From NCBI RefSeq assembly GCF_003097235.1, contig NZ_QEQQ01000002.1:434001-498000 (forward strand): a DNA stretch of 64,000 nucleotides, given 5' to 3'. Position numbers and translations under genes: made by a program. The notes under the pieces are model-generated. The model was not told where the DNA came from and made no database searches. It saw only the letters and a list, made by a program, of their open reading frames with translations. The DNA is from Pseudomonas sp. CC120222-01a (GTDB taxonomy: Bacteria; Pseudomonadota; Gammaproteobacteria; Pseudomonadales; Pseudomonadaceae). This document shows positions 6,360 through 17,551 of the stretch, piece by piece (position 1 is the first letter of the stretch; each line of letters starts with the position of its first letter).

Positions 6360-8945
6360 ATGGCCGATTGGCAATCCCTCGATCCCGAGGCCGCTCGCGA
6401 AGCGGAAAAATACGACAACCCTATTCCCAGCCGTGAGCTGATCCTGCAGCGCCTCGCCGACCGTGGCGAACCGGCCGCGCGCGAGGAGCTGGCGGCAGAG
6501 TTCGGTCTTTATGAAGAAGACCAGATCGAAGCCTTGCGCCGCCGCCTGCGTGCCATGGAGCGTGACGGCCAGCTTATCTATACCCGGCGCGGCACTTATG
6601 CCCCGGTAGACAAGCTGGACCTGATCTGTGGCCGTGTCTCCGGCCACCGTGACGGTTTCGGCTTCCTGATCCCTGATGACGGCAGCGAAGACCTGTTCCT
6701 CAGCCCGTCGCAGATGCGCCTGGTGTTCGACGGCGACCGCGGCCTGGCCCGCGTCTCCGGCGTCGACCGCCGTGGCCGCCGCGAAGGCGTGCTGGTCGAA
6801 GTCATCTCCCGCGCCCATGAAAGCGTGGTCGGCCGCTACTTCGAAGAAGGCGGCATCGGCTACGTGACCCCGGACAACCCGAAGATCCAGCAGGAAGTGC
6901 TGGTGACCGCCGGGCGTAACGGTGGCGCCAAGATCGGCCAGTTCGTCGAGATCAAGATCACCCACTGGCCAACCCCGCGCTTCCAGCCGCAGGGTGATGT
7001 GGTCGAGGTGATCGGCAACTACATGGCGCCGGGCATGGAAATCGACGTTGCCCTGCGCAGCTACGACATTCCCCATGTCTGGCCCAACGATGTGGTCAAG
7101 GAAGCGCGCAAGTTCCGCTCCGAAGTCGAAGAGAAGGACAAAGAGAAGCGCATCGACCTGCGTCACCTGCCGTTCGTCACCATCGACGGCGAAGACGCCC
7201 GCGACTTCGATGACGCCGTCTACTGCGAACCGCTGGGCAAGCTGCGCATGTTCTCTGGTGGCTGGCGCTTGTATGTGGCAATCGCCGACGTCTCCAGCTA
7301 CGTACGCCTTGGCTCGGCCCTGGACAACGAAGCCCAGCAACGCGGCAACTCGGTGTACTTCCCCGAGCGCGTGGTGCCGATGCTCCCCGAAGAGCTGTCC
7401 AACGGCCTGTGCTCGCTGAACCCGCATGTCGATCGCCTGGCCATGGTCTGTGAAATGACCATGAACAAAGCCGGCCAGATGGTCGACTACCAGTTCTACG
7501 AAGGCGTTATCCACTCCCACGCCCGCCTGACCTATAACAAGGTCAGCAGCATGCTCGAACATGCCCGTACCCGTGAGGGCAAGGCGCTGCGCGAGGAGTA
7601 CAAGGAAGTCCTGCCGGACCTGAAGAACCTGTACAACCTGTACAAGGTGCTGGTGGATGCCCGCCACGCTCGGGGTGCCATCGACTTCGAGACCCAGGAA
7701 ACCCGAATCATCTTCGGCGACGAGCGCAAGATCGCGGAAATCCGCCCGACCGTGCGCAACGATGCCCACAAGCTGATCGAAGAATGCATGCTGGCAGCCA
7801 ACGTTGCCACCGCCGCGTTCCTGCAGAAGCACGAAGTCCCAGCCCTTTACCGCGTGCACGACGGCCCGCCGCCGGAGCGCCTGGAAAAACTGCGCGCCTT
7901 CCTCGGCGAGCTGGGCCTGACCCTGCACAAGGGCAAGGACCCATCGCCGAAGGACTACCAGGCCCTGCTGGCGAGCATCGCCGGGCGCCCGGACTTCCAC
8001 CTGATCCAGACCGTGATGCTGCGCTCGCTGAGCCAGGCGGTGTACAGCACCGACAACAACGGCCACTTCGGCTTGAACTACGAGGCGTACACCCACTTCA
8101 CCTCGCCGATCCGCCGTTACCCGGACCTGTTGGTGCACCGCGCCATCCGCAGCATCATCCGTTCCAAGGTCGAGACCCCGCACGTCAAGCGGGCCGGGGC
8201 CATGAGCATCCCCAAGGCGCGTATCTACCCGTACGACGTGAATGCCCTCGACCAGCTCGGCGAGCAGTGCTCGATGACCGAGCGCCGTGCCGACGAAGCC
8301 ACCCGTGATGTGGTCAACTGGCTCAAGTGCGAGTTCATGAAGGATCGCGTGGGCGAGACCTTCCCGGGCGTGATCACCGCAGTCACCGGTTTCGGCCTGT
8401 TCGTCGAGCTGACCGACATCTATGTGGAAGGCCTGGTGCACGTCAGTGCGCTGCCGGGCGACTATTACCACTTCGACCCGGTGCACCACCGCCTGTCGGG
8501 CGAGCGCACCGGGCGCAGCTTCCGCCTGGGCGACACCATCGAGGTCAAGGTCATGCGTGTTGACCTCGACGAGCGCAAGATCGACTTCGAGGTCTCCGAG
8601 CAGCAACTCAATGCGCCGATTGGCCGCAAGGGGCGTGGTGCTGCCGCGCCAGGCGCCGAAAAGGCCGAGAAGTCCGAGCCAGCGGTCGAGGCCAAGGCCA
8701 CGCCGAAGCCGCGCAGCCGCAAGAGCGAGGCTGCGGAGGCGTACTTCCCGAAAGACGCCGTGCAGCGCAACGCCGAAGTGCGCAAGAGCCGCGAAATGAA
8801 AAAGGCGCTGATGAGCGAGGCGCGCACCAGCGGCCACGCCAGCAGCAAGTCGGACAAGGGCGGCAAGCCGTCCGGCAAACCGACCAAGCACCGTAAAGGC
8901 CCGCCGAAGTCCGGCGCGCCACGCAAGAGCAAGAGCAAGTCATGA
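6360..8945 (+). CDS. rnr: Ribonuclease R
   Basis: 861-residue 3'-5' exoribonuclease that degrades structured RNA and takes part in rRNA/tRNA quality control and trans-translation. Domain order: N-terminal winged-helix region (about 20-85), cold-shock OB folds (about 85-240), RNB catalytic domain (about 260-600) with the acidic metal site FVTIDGEDARDFDDAV near residue 276, S1 domain beginning VGETFPGVITAVTGFGLFVEL near 660, and a Lys/Arg-rich tail from about 745 to the end, which in RNase R helps unwind RNA and bind ribosomes. AAGGTGA lies 11 bases before the ATG. The stop overlaps the start of rlmB (ATGA), the usual rnr-rlmB pair. Confidence 0.97.
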   Translation: MADWQSLDPEAAREAEKYDNPIPSRELILQRLADRGEPAAREELAAEFGLYEEDQIEALRRRLRAMERDGQLIYTRRGTYAPVDKLDLICGRVSGHRDGFGFLIPDDGSEDLFLSPSQMRLVFDGDRGLARVSGVDRRGRREGVLVEVISRAHESVVGRYFEEGGIGYVTPDNPKIQQEVLVTAGRNGGAKIGQFVEIKITHWPTPRFQPQGDVVEVIGNYMAPGMEIDVALRSYDIPHVWPNDVVKEARKFRSEVEEKDKEKRIDLRHLPFVTIDGEDARDFDDAVYCEPLGKLRMFSGGWRLYVAIADVSSYVRLGSALDNEAQQRGNSVYFPERVVPMLPEELSNGLCSLNPHVDRLAMVCEMTMNKAGQMVDYQFYEGVIHSHARLTYNKVSSMLEHARTREGKALREEYKEVLPDLKNLYNLYKVLVDARHARGAIDFETQETRIIFGDERKIAEIRPTVRNDAHKLIEECMLAANVATAAFLQKHEVPALYRVHDGPPPERLEKLRAFLGELGLTLHKGKDPSPKDYQALLASIAGRPDFHLIQTVMLRSLSQAVYSTDNNGHFGLNYEAYTHFTSPIRRYPDLLVHRAIRSIIRSKVETPHVKRAGAMSIPKARIYPYDVNALDQLGEQCSMTERRADEATRDVVNWLKCEFMKDRVGETFPGVITAVTGFGLFVELTDIYVEGLVHVSALPGDYYHFDPVHHRLSGERTGRSFRLGDTIEVKVMRVDLDERKIDFEVSEQQLNAPIGRKGRGAAAPGAEKAEKSEPAVEAKATPKPRSRKSEAAEAYFPKDAVQRNAEVRKSREMKKALMSEARTSGHASSKSDKGGKPSGKPTKHRKGPPKSGAPRKSKSKS

Positions 8946-9688
8946 GTCAGCTGGAAAAGATCTACGGCGTGCACGCCGTGCAGGCACTGCTGCAGCACCA
9001 CCCGAAGCGGGTCAAGCAGATCTGGCTGTCGGAAGGGCGCAGCGAGCCGCGCATCCAGGCGCTGCTGGAACTGGCCGCGGAAAACCGCGTGCCGGTCGGC
9101 CAGGCCGAGCGCCGTGAGCTGGATGCCTGGGTCGAAGGCGTGCACCAGGGCGTGGTCGCCGAGGTGAGCCCGAGCCAGGTGTGGGGCGAGTTGATGCTCG
9201 AGGAGTTGCTCGAACGCAGCGAAACCCCACCGCTGATCCTGGTGCTGGATGGTGTGACCGACCCGCACAACCTTGGCGCGTGCCTGCGCACCGCCGATGC
9301 GGCCGGTGCCACGGCGGTGATCGTGCCCAAGGACAAGTCGGCCACCCTGACGCCTGTGGTGCGCAAGGTGGCCTGCGGCGCGGCGGAAGTGATTCCGCTG
9401 GTGGCCGTGACCAACCTGGCGCGCACGCTGGAGAAACTGCAGCAGCGTGGCCTTTGGGTAGTGGGTACCGCTGGCGAGGCTGAACAGGAGATCTACCAGC
9501 AGGACCTGACCGGCCCGCTGGTGATGATCATGGGCGCGGAAGGCAAGGGCATGCGCCGGCTGACCCGCGAGCATTGCGACTTCCTGGTGAAGTTGCCGAT
9601 GAGCGGTAGCGTCAGCAGCCTGAACGTGTCGGTGGCGACGGGCGTGTGTCTGTTCGAGGCCGTGCGCCAGCGTCAGGCCAAGCGCTGA
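8942..9688 (+). CDS. rlmB: 23S rRNA (guanosine-2251-2'-O)-methyltransferase RlmB
   Basis: 248-residue SpoU/TrmH-family enzyme that methylates the ribose of G2251 in the peptidyl-transferase P-loop using S-adenosylmethionine. An N-terminal L30e-like RNA-binding domain (about 1-75) is followed by the knotted SPOUT domain, with motif 1 DGVTDPHNLGACLRTA near residue 102, motif 2 MIMGAEGKGMRRL near 195, and motif 3 GSVSSLNVSVATGVCLFE near 220. Its start overlaps the rnr stop by four bases, so it is translationally coupled to RNase R. An inverted REP pair follows and probably ends the message. Confidence 0.96.
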   Translation: MSQLEKIYGVHAVQALLQHHPKRVKQIWLSEGRSEPRIQALLELAAENRVPVGQAERRELDAWVEGVHQGVVAEVSPSQVWGELMLEELLERSETPPLILVLDGVTDPHNLGACLRTADAAGATAVIVPKDKSATLTPVVRKVACGAAEVIPLVAVTNLARTLEKLQQRGLWVVGTAGEAEQEIYQQDLTGPLVMIMGAEGKGMRRLTREHCDFLVKLPMSGSVSSLNVSVATGVCLFEAVRQRQAKR

Positions 9689-9702
9689 TCACGTAAGCTT
9701 CA

Positions 9703-9777
9703 CCGGCCTCTTCGCGGGACAAGCCCGCTCCTACAGGGATCGTGTAGGAGCGGGCTTGTCCCGCGAAAGGGCCGGTT
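9703..9777. repeat. REP pair (family A)
   Basis: Two inverted copies of the GGCC-TCTTCGCGGGACAAGCCCGCTCC-TACAGG type, nearly perfect over about 35 bases each, forming a long potential cruciform between rlmB and the rpsF operon. Confidence 0.9.
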
Positions 9778-9821
9778 GCCTGTGAATATGTTTCCAGCTG
9801 TTCAAATATTCACCACTCTCC

Positions 9822-9850
9822 TTGCTTGTACGCCCCGCCTTCTCTACAAT
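9822..9850 (+). promoter_or_regulatory. Sigma-70 promoter of the rpsF operon
   Basis: -35 TTGCTT (9822-9827), 17-base spacer, -10 TACAAT (9845-9850), giving a leader of about 115 bases before rpsF. In many bacteria this leader holds an S6:S18-binding structure that autoregulates the operon; the leader here (9857-9970) can fold but the diagnostic bulge was not confirmed by eye. Confidence 0.6.
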
Positions 9851-9970
9851 TGCGCCCCTTGCCGAGCTGGCAGGCGCCTATGTGCCTCCCCTCCGTGCAA
9901 GACATACAGTGTCATTCACTCCTTGTCTGATCAGATACGCTGGCAGACTACTAACCCGTAAGGAGCATTC

Positions 9971-10396
9971 ATGCGTCATTACGAAATCATCTTCCTGGTT
10001 CACCCGGACCAGAGCGAGCAAGTCGGCGGCATGGTTGAGCGTTACACCAAGCTGATCGAAGAAGATGGCGGCAAGATCCACCGCCTGGAAGACTGGGGCC
10101 GTCGTCAACTGGCCTACGCAATCAACAATGTTCACAAGGCTCACTACGTGATGCTGAACGTTGAGTGCACTGGCAAGGCCCTGGCCGAGCTGGAAGACAA
10201 CTTCCGCTACAACGATGCCGTTATCCGTAACCTCGTCATCCGTCGCGACGAAGCCGTAACCGGCCAGTCCGAGATGCTGAAGGCTGAAGAAAACCGCAGC
10301 GAGCGCCGTGAGCGTCGTGAGCGTCCTGAGCATGCTGAATCCGCCGACGGCGACGACAGCAATGACAGCGACTCCAGCGATAACGCTGACGAGTAA
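9971..10396 (+). CDS. rpsF: 30S ribosomal protein S6
   Basis: 141 residues beginning [18 protein letters not shown], the standard S6 start. The central [19 protein letters not shown] and [11 protein letters not shown] segments are conserved. S6 binds 16S rRNA as a heterodimer with S18 in the platform of the small subunit. The C-terminal tail is long, acidic and Ser/Asp-rich ([16 protein letters not shown]); the C-terminus is where RimK adds glutamates in enterobacteria. GTAAGGAGCATTC precedes the ATG. First gene of rpsF-rpsR-DUF2232-rplI. Confidence 0.98.
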   Translation: MRHYEIIFLVHPDQSEQVGGMVERYTKLIEEDGGKIHRLEDWGRRQLAYAINNVHKAHYVMLNVECTGKALAELEDNFRYNDAVIRNLVIRRDEAVTGQSEMLKAEENRSERRERRERPEHAESADGDDSNDSDSSDNADE

Positions 10397-10424
10397 TCCA
10401 CGGACCTTTAGAGGAGCCTATTAA

Positions 10425-10655
10425 ATGGCACGTTTCTTCCGTCGTCGTAAATTCTGCCGCTTCACTGCTGAAGACGTGAAAGAGATCGACTTCAAAGATC
10501 TCAACACCCTGAAAGCTTACGTATCCGAAACCGGCAAGATCGTTCCAAGCCGTATCACCGGTACCAAAGCTCGTTATCAGCGTCAGCTGGCTACCGCTAT
10601 CAAGCGCGCCCGCTTCCTGGCCCTGCTGCCCTACACCGACAGCCACGGCCGCTGA
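10425..10655 (+). CDS. rpsR: 30S ribosomal protein S18
   Basis: 76-residue basic protein starting [25 protein letters not shown] and ending [16 protein letters not shown], both hallmarks of S18. It pairs with S6 on the platform of the 30S subunit. GAGGAG lies upstream of the ATG and the gap to rpsF is 28 bases, so both are read from one message. Normal length for the family. Confidence 0.98.
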   Translation: MARFFRRRKFCRFTAEDVKEIDFKDLNTLKAYVSETGKIVPSRITGTKARYQRQLATAIKRARFLALLPYTDSHGR

Positions 10656-10688
10656 GACCGGGTCGTCGACAAGCAGTAAGGGATTAGC

Positions 10689-11552
10689 ATGCGAGCGTTA
10701 GCAAGTTTCATCATGCGCGGTCGTGTGCAGGCCACCCTGGTGGTGGTCATCAGCGCGGTACTGCCGCTGCTGTTCTGGTTGAGTGCCGCTGCTGGCAGCC
10801 TTGTGCTGCTGCGGCGTGGGTTCAAGGATGCTTCAACGGTCATCGCCGGCGGCCTGCTGGCCGGGCTGGCCGTGTGGTTCATGGGCGATCCGATCACCTT
10901 CCTGGTGATTGCTGGTGCCCTGGGCCTGGCCGCGCTGTTGCGCGCCGAGCATCCCTGGAGCCGTGTGCTGGTCGCCAGTGCCGTGTTTGCCGTGGTTTTC
11001 AGCCTCGTGCTCGACATGGCCCTGGCGCAGACCTTCGATGTGCTGGCCAAGGCGTTTGCCGAAGCCATGCCGAAAATCGAAGGGGAGCCGGTGCTCTCCG
11101 GTGAGCTGATCCGCCCTGTGCTGGTCGCTTCCACAGCAGTGACGGTGCAATTGTTCAGCGTGTTGGCCCTGGTGCTGGCGCGTTATTGGCAGGCAGCGTT
11201 GTACAACCCTGGAGGCTTCGGTCGCGAATTTCGCGAACTGAAGTTGCCGAAACAGACCATGGCGGTCTTGGTGGCAGTGATGGTGGTGGCTCCGTTTATC
11301 GGGTCGCAGTTCATCATCCTGGCATCGGCGTCGAGCCTGGTACTGGTGCTGGCTGGCATCGCCTTGATGCACGGCCTTGTGGCACAGGGGCGACTGGCCG
11401 GTTTCTGGCTGGTGGGCATGTACGTGACGTTGCCGCTGATCATGCAGCTGATCTACCCGTTGCTGATGGTCCTGGCCATTGTCGACAGCCTGATTGATTT
11501 TCGCGGTCGCAAGTCCCCTCCGGGGAAAGACTCCGCGAACGGTGAAGGTTAA
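10689..11552 (+). CDS. DUF2232/YybS-like multi-TM membrane protein
   Basis: 287 residues with about seven to eight hydrophobic helices and short polar loops; the N-terminus ([20 protein letters not shown]) and a short basic/polar C-terminal tail ([17 protein letters not shown]) are probably cytoplasmic. Genes of this family sit between rpsR and rplI throughout Pseudomonas, as here (33 bases after rpsR, 20 before rplI), so it is expressed with ribosomal proteins. Its function is unknown; the YybS family in Firmicutes holds the same kind of position near rplI-dnaB. AGTAAGGGATTAGC precedes the ATG. Confidence 0.85.
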   Translation: MRALASFIMRGRVQATLVVVISAVLPLLFWLSAAAGSLVLLRRGFKDASTVIAGGLLAGLAVWFMGDPITFLVIAGALGLAALLRAEHPWSRVLVASAVFAVVFSLVLDMALAQTFDVLAKAFAEAMPKIEGEPVLSGELIRPVLVASTAVTVQLFSVLALVLARYWQAALYNPGGFGREFRELKLPKQTMAVLVAVMVVAPFIGSQFIILASASSLVLVLAGIALMHGLVAQGRLAGFWLVGMYVTLPLIMQLIYPLLMVLAIVDSLIDFRGRKSPPGKDSANGEG

Positions 11553-11572
11553 AAGTTAAGAGGTTTTACCAA

Positions 11573-12019
11573 ATGGAACTGATCCTGCTGGAAAAAGTCG
11601 CTAACCTGGGCAACCTGGGCGACAAAGTTAAAGTTAAGGCTGGTTACGGCCGTAACTTCCTGCTGCCATTCGGCAAGGCCACCGTTGCCAACGCCGCCAA
11701 CCTGGCTGCGTTCGAAGAGCGTCGCGCCGAGCTGGAAAAAGCAGCTGCTGACCGTAAAGCTTCGGCTGAAAGCCGTGCTGCCCAACTGGCCGAGCTGGAA
11801 GTGACCATCACTGCCACCGCTGGCGACGAAGGCAAGCTGTTCGGTTCGATCGGCACCCACGACATCGCTGACGCCCTGACCGCCTCCGGCGTTGAAGTGG
11901 CCAAAGCTGAAGTTCGTCTGCCGAACGGCACCATCCGTCAGGTTGGCGAATACGACGTAGCCGTGCACCTGCACAGCGACGTTGAAGCCACCGTACGTGT
12001 GGTCGTCGTAGCTGCCTAA
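11573..12019 (+). CDS. rplI: 50S ribosomal protein L9
   Basis: 148 residues starting [32 protein letters not shown], the conserved N-terminal rRNA-binding domain. A long connecting helix (about 41-75, [21 protein letters not shown]) leads to the C-terminal domain with [12 protein letters not shown] and [20 protein letters not shown]9 binds domain V near the L1 stalk and influences frame maintenance. Last gene of its operon: a strong terminator follows at 12064-12105. Confidence 0.98.
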   Translation: MELILLEKVANLGNLGDKVKVKAGYGRNFLLPFGKATVANAANLAAFEERRAELEKAAADRKASAESRAAQLAELEVTITATAGDEGKLFGSIGTHDIADALTASGVEVAKAEVRLPNGTIRQVGEYDVAVHLHSDVEATVRVVVVAA

Positions 12020-12063
12020 GCTGCGCTGACTGGTGGTCCCTCACGGGATAGCCGGTTAACATC

Positions 12064-12105
12064 GGGCACGGTCCTGTTCGTTCAGGCCGTGCCCTTTGTC
12101 TTTTT
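12064..12105 (+). terminator. Rho-independent terminator after rplI
   Basis: Stem GGGCACGG-(T)-CCTG / CAGG-CCGTGCCC with a TTCGTT loop, then TTTGTCTTTTT. It separates the ribosomal operon from dnaB, so dnaB needs read-through or its own promoter within the short gap. Confidence 0.85.
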
Positions 12106-12130
12106 CATCCTCCAGAATTCTTTCGTGGCC

Positions 12131-13528
12131 ATGAACGAGATCACCAACTCCGAACAGCTCGACCTGCAAACCGCTGCCCTGAAGGTGCCGCCGCATTCCA
12201 TCGAGGCCGAACAGGCCGTGCTCGGTGGCCTGATGCTGGACAACAATGCCTGGGAGCGGGTGCTGGACCAGGTGTCGGATGGCGATTTCTACCGGCATGA
12301 CCACCGCCTGATCTTCCGTGCCGTGCACAAGTTGGCCGACGCCAACCAGCCATTCGACGTGGTGACCCTGCACGAGCAGCTGGACAAGGAAGGCCTGTCG
12401 TCCCAGGTCGGCGGCCTGGCGTACCTGGCCGAGCTGGCCAAGAACACCCCGTCGGTGGCCAACATCAAGGCCTATGCCGCGATCATTCGCGAGCGGGCCA
12501 CGCTGCGCCAACTGATCAGCATCAGTACCGACATCGCCGACAACGCCTTCAACCCGCAAGGGCGTAATGCCGAGGAAATCCTCGACGATGCCGAACGGCA
12601 GATCTTCCAGATCGCCGAGGCGCGGCCGAAAACCGGCGGCCCGGTGGGCGTCAATGAGCTGTTGACCATGGCCATCGACCGTATCGATACGCTGTTCAAT
12701 TCCGACAGCGACATCACCGGCGTGTCCACCGGCTTCACCGACCTGGACGAGAAGACCAGCGGCCTGCAGGCGGCCGACCTGATCATCGTCGCCGGCCGTC
12801 CGTCGATGGGTAAGACCACCTTCGCCATGAACCTGGTGGAAAACGCTGTTCTGCGGACCGACAAGGCGGTGTTGGTGTTCTCCCTCGAAATGCCAGGTGA
12901 GTCGCTGATCATGCGTATGCTCTCGTCGCTGGGCCGCATCGACCAGACCAAGGTGCGTTCCGGCCAGCTCGATGACGACGACTGGCCGCGCCTGACCTCG
13001 GCGGTGAACCTGCTCAACGACCGTAAGCTGTTCATCGACGATACCGCCGGTATCAGCCCGTCGGAAATGCGTGCGCGTACCCGCCGCCTGGCCCGTGAGC
13101 ATGGCGAGATCGCCATGATCATGGTCGACTACCTGCAGCTGATGCAGATTCCAGGCTCCGCCGGTGACAACCGGACCAACGAGATTTCCGAGATCTCCCG
13201 TTCCCTCAAGGCCCTGGCCAAGGAGTTCAACTGCCCGGTGATCGCCCTGTCGCAGCTGAACCGCTCCCTGGAACAGCGGCCGAACAAGCGCCCGGTTAAC
13301 TCTGACTTGCGTGAATCCGGTGCAATCGAGCAGGACGCCGACGTGATCATGTTCGTGTACCGCGACGAGGTGTACCACCCCGAAACCGAGCACAAGGGCG
13401 TGGCGGAAATCATCATCGGTAAACAGCGTAACGGCCCCATCGGCTTCGTGCGCCTGGCGTTCATCGGCAAGTACACCCGCTTCGAGAACCTCGCGCCGGG
13501 CATGTACAACTTCGACGACGACGAATAA
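12131..13528 (+). CDS. dnaB: Replicative DNA helicase DnaB
   Basis: 465-residue hexameric 5'-3' helicase that unwinds the chromosome fork and recruits DnaG primase. N-terminal primase-interacting domain ([23 protein letters not shown]) is followed by the RecA-like motor with Walker A GRPSMGKT near residue 220, the [11 protein letters not shown]alker B segment near 335, and the [16 protein letters not shown] motif. The ATG at 12131 matches the family start; 14 more codons are open upstream but lie in the terminator. No strong SD is visible (a GTG two codons upstream is the alternative). A short inverted repeat follows the stop. Confidence 0.96.
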   Translation: MNEITNSEQLDLQTAALKVPPHSIEAEQAVLGGLMLDNNAWERVLDQVSDGDFYRHDHRLIFRAVHKLADANQPFDVVTLHEQLDKEGLSSQVGGLAYLAELAKNTPSVANIKAYAAIIRERATLRQLISISTDIADNAFNPQGRNAEEILDDAERQIFQIAEARPKTGGPVGVNELLTMAIDRIDTLFNSDSDITGVSTGFTDLDEKTSGLQAADLIIVAGRPSMGKTTFAMNLVENAVLRTDKAVLVFSLEMPGESLIMRMLSSLGRIDQTKVRSGQLDDDDWPRLTSAVNLLNDRKLFIDDTAGISPSEMRARTRRLAREHGEIAMIMVDYLQLMQIPGSAGDNRTNEISEISRSLKALAKEFNCPVIALSQLNRSLEQRPNKRPVNSDLRESGAIEQDADVIMFVYRDEVYHPETEHKGVAEIIIGKQRNGPIGFVRLAFIGKYTRFENLAPGMYNFDDDE

Positions 13529-13545
13529 GCCACTGGCCTCACATG

Positions 13546-13568
13546 AATCCGACAACCACCGTCGGATT
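13546..13568 (+). terminator. Short hairpin after dnaB
   Basis: AATCCGAC / GTCGGATT with a seven-base loop, followed by TGATCAAAATTT. The stem is only 8 bp and the tract is not a pure T-run, so this is a weak terminator or a protein-binding palindrome in front of the next gene. Confidence 0.5.
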
Positions 13569-13632
13569 TGATCAAAATTTGTGCTATATTCCGCGCCCGC
13601 GATTTCCCTGCACATCAAAACCGGTCACTGAC

Positions 13633-15936
<2,304 letters not shown>

Positions 15937-15948
15937 GCTGATCCACTT

Positions 15949-16053
15949 TGGGGCTGCTGCGCAGCCCTTTCGCGACACAAGGCCGCTCCTACAGGTTAAC
16001 GCGATTCCTTGTAGGAGCGGCCTTGTGTCGCGAAAGGACCGCGAAGCGGTCCC
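15949..16053. repeat. REP pair (family B)
   Basis: Inverted copies of GCAGCCCTTTCGCGACACAA-type sequence with GGCCGCTCCTACAGG, between the convergent ends of ygiQ and the LOG gene. The second copy has GGACCGCGAAGCGGTCC in place of the GGGGCTGC stem. Confidence 0.9.
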
Positions 16054-16066
16054 AGGATATCAGCCT

Positions 16067-16654
16067 TCAGTCAGGCTTCTTGTCGACCCACTTTGGCAAC
16101 ACCGGCGACTCGAACCGTTCCATCCCATCCAGCAGCGCATCGGCCTGCTGCGCCAGCAGCAACATGGCCCGATGCTGCGGCCGCACGAAGCCTTCTTCGA
16201 CTATATGGTCGAGGAACCCGCCCAGCTTCTCGTAGAAGCCATTCACATCGAGCAGCCCCAGTGGTTTGGCGTGATAGCCCAGTTGCCCCCAGGTCCACAC
16301 CTCGAACAGCTCTTCCAGCGTGCCCAGGCCACCCGGCAGGGCAATGAAGGCATCGCTCAGCTCGGCCATACGCGCCTTGCGCGCATGCATGCCGTCGACC
16401 ACCTCCAGCCGGCTCAGGCCTTTATGCCCGATCTCGGCATTCATCAGGCTTTCGGGAATGATCCCGATCACTTCGCCGCCGGCCGCCATGGCCGCATCGG
16501 CGACGGTGCCCATCAGGCCGACCGCGCCACCGCCGTAGACCAGCGTCAGGCCGCGGCGGGCAATGGCCTGGCCAAGCGCGGCGGCCGCCTCACGGTAGGC
16601 AGGGTTGGCGCCGATACTGGCGCCACAGAACACACAAACGGAACGTACAGACAT
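16067..16654 (-). CDS. LOG family cytokinin riboside 5'-monophosphate phosphoribohydrolase
   Basis: 195 residues starting [20 protein letters not shown], a Rossmann-like fold with the LOG hallmark PGGLGTLEE near residue 105 and the preceding conserved HARKARM segment. LOG enzymes cleave the N-glycosidic bond of nucleoside 5'-monophosphates (AMP or cytokinin ribotides) to free base and ribose 5-phosphate; the natural bacterial substrate is unclear. The start at 16654 fits homologues; 32 more open codons upstream run through a region that encodes a different small ORF. It ends beside a REP pair and faces azurin divergently; azurin-LOG adjacency is also found in P. aeruginosa. Confidence 0.9.
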   Translation of the reverse strand: MSVRSVCVFCGASIGANPAYREAAAALGQAIARRGLTLVYGGGAVGLMGTVADAAMAAGGEVIGIIPESLMNAEIGHKGLSRLEVVDGMHARKARMAELSDAFIALPGGLGTLEELFEVWTWGQLGYHAKPLGLLDVNGFYEKLGGFLDHIVEEGFVRPQHRAMLLLAQQADALLDGMERFESPVLPKWVDKKPD

Positions 16655-16718
16655 CGGGCTTCTCCAGTCATATCGCTGACAGGGTAAAGCGAATAGTCTG
16701 ACGTCTCCAATGCCGGTT

Positions 16719-16808
16719 TTACTCCGGACGTGAGAATTCGCAGCTGGCACCCGTGGCCCCGTGGGCGTAGGCGGCGAGCATGCTGTTCATGAAACTTGAA
16801 AGGGACAT
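16719..16808 (-). CDS. Putative 29-residue small protein or leader peptide upstream of the LOG gene
   Basis: Reads ATG to TAA as 29 codons: starts [17 protein letters not shown], followed by [13 protein letters not shown] good ribosome site (CAGGAG, eight bases before the ATG) precedes it, and it lies 64 bases upstream of the LOG gene on the same strand. The leader further upstream has a GGGCA / TGCCC hairpin followed by TTTT. No Cys/Trp/His codon run typical of an attenuation peptide is seen. It is not recognised; the reading-frame quality and SD support translation, but conservation was not tested. Confidence 0.5.
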   Translation of the reverse strand: MSLSSFMNSMLAAYAHGATGASCEFSRPE

Positions 16809-16851
16809 TGCGATGGCTCCTGAATGAGAGGGTTGTCCCATCGTCTATTAA

Positions 16852-16870
16852 AAGGGCATGATGTGCCCTT
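16852..16870 (-). promoter_or_regulatory. Hairpin in the leader of the small ORF/LOG transcript
   Basis: AAGGGCA-N5-TGCCCTT with a TTTT tail on the minus strand (reading toward the 29-codon ORF). It has the form of a short terminator or attenuator placed about 45 bases before the small ORF. Confidence 0.4.
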
Positions 16871-16877
16871 AGATTGG

Positions 16878-16887
16878 TTGTATACAA
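16878..16887. promoter_or_regulatory. TTGTATACAA palindrome
   Basis: Perfect 10-base palindrome within GATTGGTTGTATACAATCCA, in the divergent azurin/LOG intergenic region. Sites of this type are used by GntR-family repressors, so it could be an operator; no regulator gene is adjacent. Confidence 0.35.
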
Positions 16888-16927
16888 TCCATTGAACAAT
16901 TCAACTGGCTGGCCACTTGACACCCCC

Positions 16928-16941
16928 TTGACCCATATCAG
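16928..16941 (+). promoter_or_regulatory. Possible ANR/FNR box upstream of azurin
   Basis: TTGACCCATATCAG matches TTGAT-N4-ATCAA with two mismatches, about 65 bases before the azurin start. Azurin genes of pseudomonads are known to respond to ANR under low oxygen, which supports the reading; no clear -10 was found at the expected distance. Confidence 0.4.
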
Positions 16942-17000
16942 CAGGGGGTAGAACGGTTTCAGGCAGTCTCGCAATTGATAAAACCCTGCCAAGGAGATTC

Positions 17001-17453
17001 ATGATGTTTGCGAAAGCTGTAGCGGTATCCCTGCTGACCCTCGCCAGCGCCTCTGTCTTCGCAGCCGAGTGCTCGGTGACCGTCGACTCGACCGACCAGA
17101 TGTCCTACACCAGCAAGGAATTCACCGTCGACAAGAGCTGCAAGGAATTCACCGTCGAACTGACCCACTCCGGCAGCCTGCCGAAGAACGTCATGGGCCA
17201 TAACCTGGTGATCAGCAAGACTGCAGACATGCAGGGCATTGCTACCGAAGGTATGAGCAAAGGCCTGGAGAACGACTACATCAACGGCGCCAACGCCGGG
17301 ATCATCGCCCACACCAAGATGATCGGCGCGCCGGAAAAGAAAACCGAAGTGAAGTTCGACACTTCCAAGCTGGAAGCCGGTGGTGACTACAGCTTCTTCT
17401 GCACCTTCCCGGGCCACATCTCGATGATGAAGGGCAAGGTTGTCGTCAAGTAA
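17001..17453 (+). CDS. azu: Azurin
   Basis: 150-residue precursor of the periplasmic blue copper electron carrier. Signal peptide about 1-21 (ending SVFA), mature protein [15 protein letters not shown]. The type 1 copper ligands are visible: His46 in VMGHNLV and Cys112, His117 and Met121 in [14 protein letters not shown]; the structural disulfide Cys3-Cys26 is also present. Azurin passes electrons to nitrite reductase or to redox partners during stress. AAGGAG lies at 16991-16996; the second ATG (17004) has the better spacing and may be the true start, removing one Met. A REP pair follows. Confidence 0.97.
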   Translation: MMFAKAVAVSLLTLASASVFAAECSVTVDSTDQMSYTSKEFTVDKSCKEFTVELTHSGSLPKNVMGHNLVISKTADMQGIATEGMSKGLENDYINGANAGIIAHTKMIGAPEKKTEVKFDTSKLEAGGDYSFFCTFPGHISMMKGKVVVK

Positions 17454-17475
17454 CGACAGCTGTATAGGGCTTCAG

Positions 17476-17549
17476 GGCCTATTCGCGGGCAAGCCCGCTC
17501 CCACAGGTTGATCACCGAACCCTGTGGGAGCGGGCTTGCCCGCGAAGCT
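17476..17549. repeat. REP pair (family A)
   Basis: Inverted copies of TTCGCGGGCAAGCCCGCTCC-CACAGG between the convergent ends of azu and nadE, a typical transcript-end position. Confidence 0.9.
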
Positions 17550-17551
17550 TT

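Noticed and set aside
6261..8891. 876-codon open frame antisense to rnr, and similar long frames antisense to dnaB (12056-13618), ygiQ (13615-15978) and livK (20031-21188)
   Set aside because: Long antisense frames are expected from high-GC codon use. The sense strand encodes full, conserved proteins with motifs, and the antisense products are low-complexity without recognisable domains.
16684..16750. N-terminal extension of the LOG protein from 16654 up to 16750
   Set aside because: The added 32 residues are not LOG-like, lack an SD, and overlap the 29-codon ORF in another frame.
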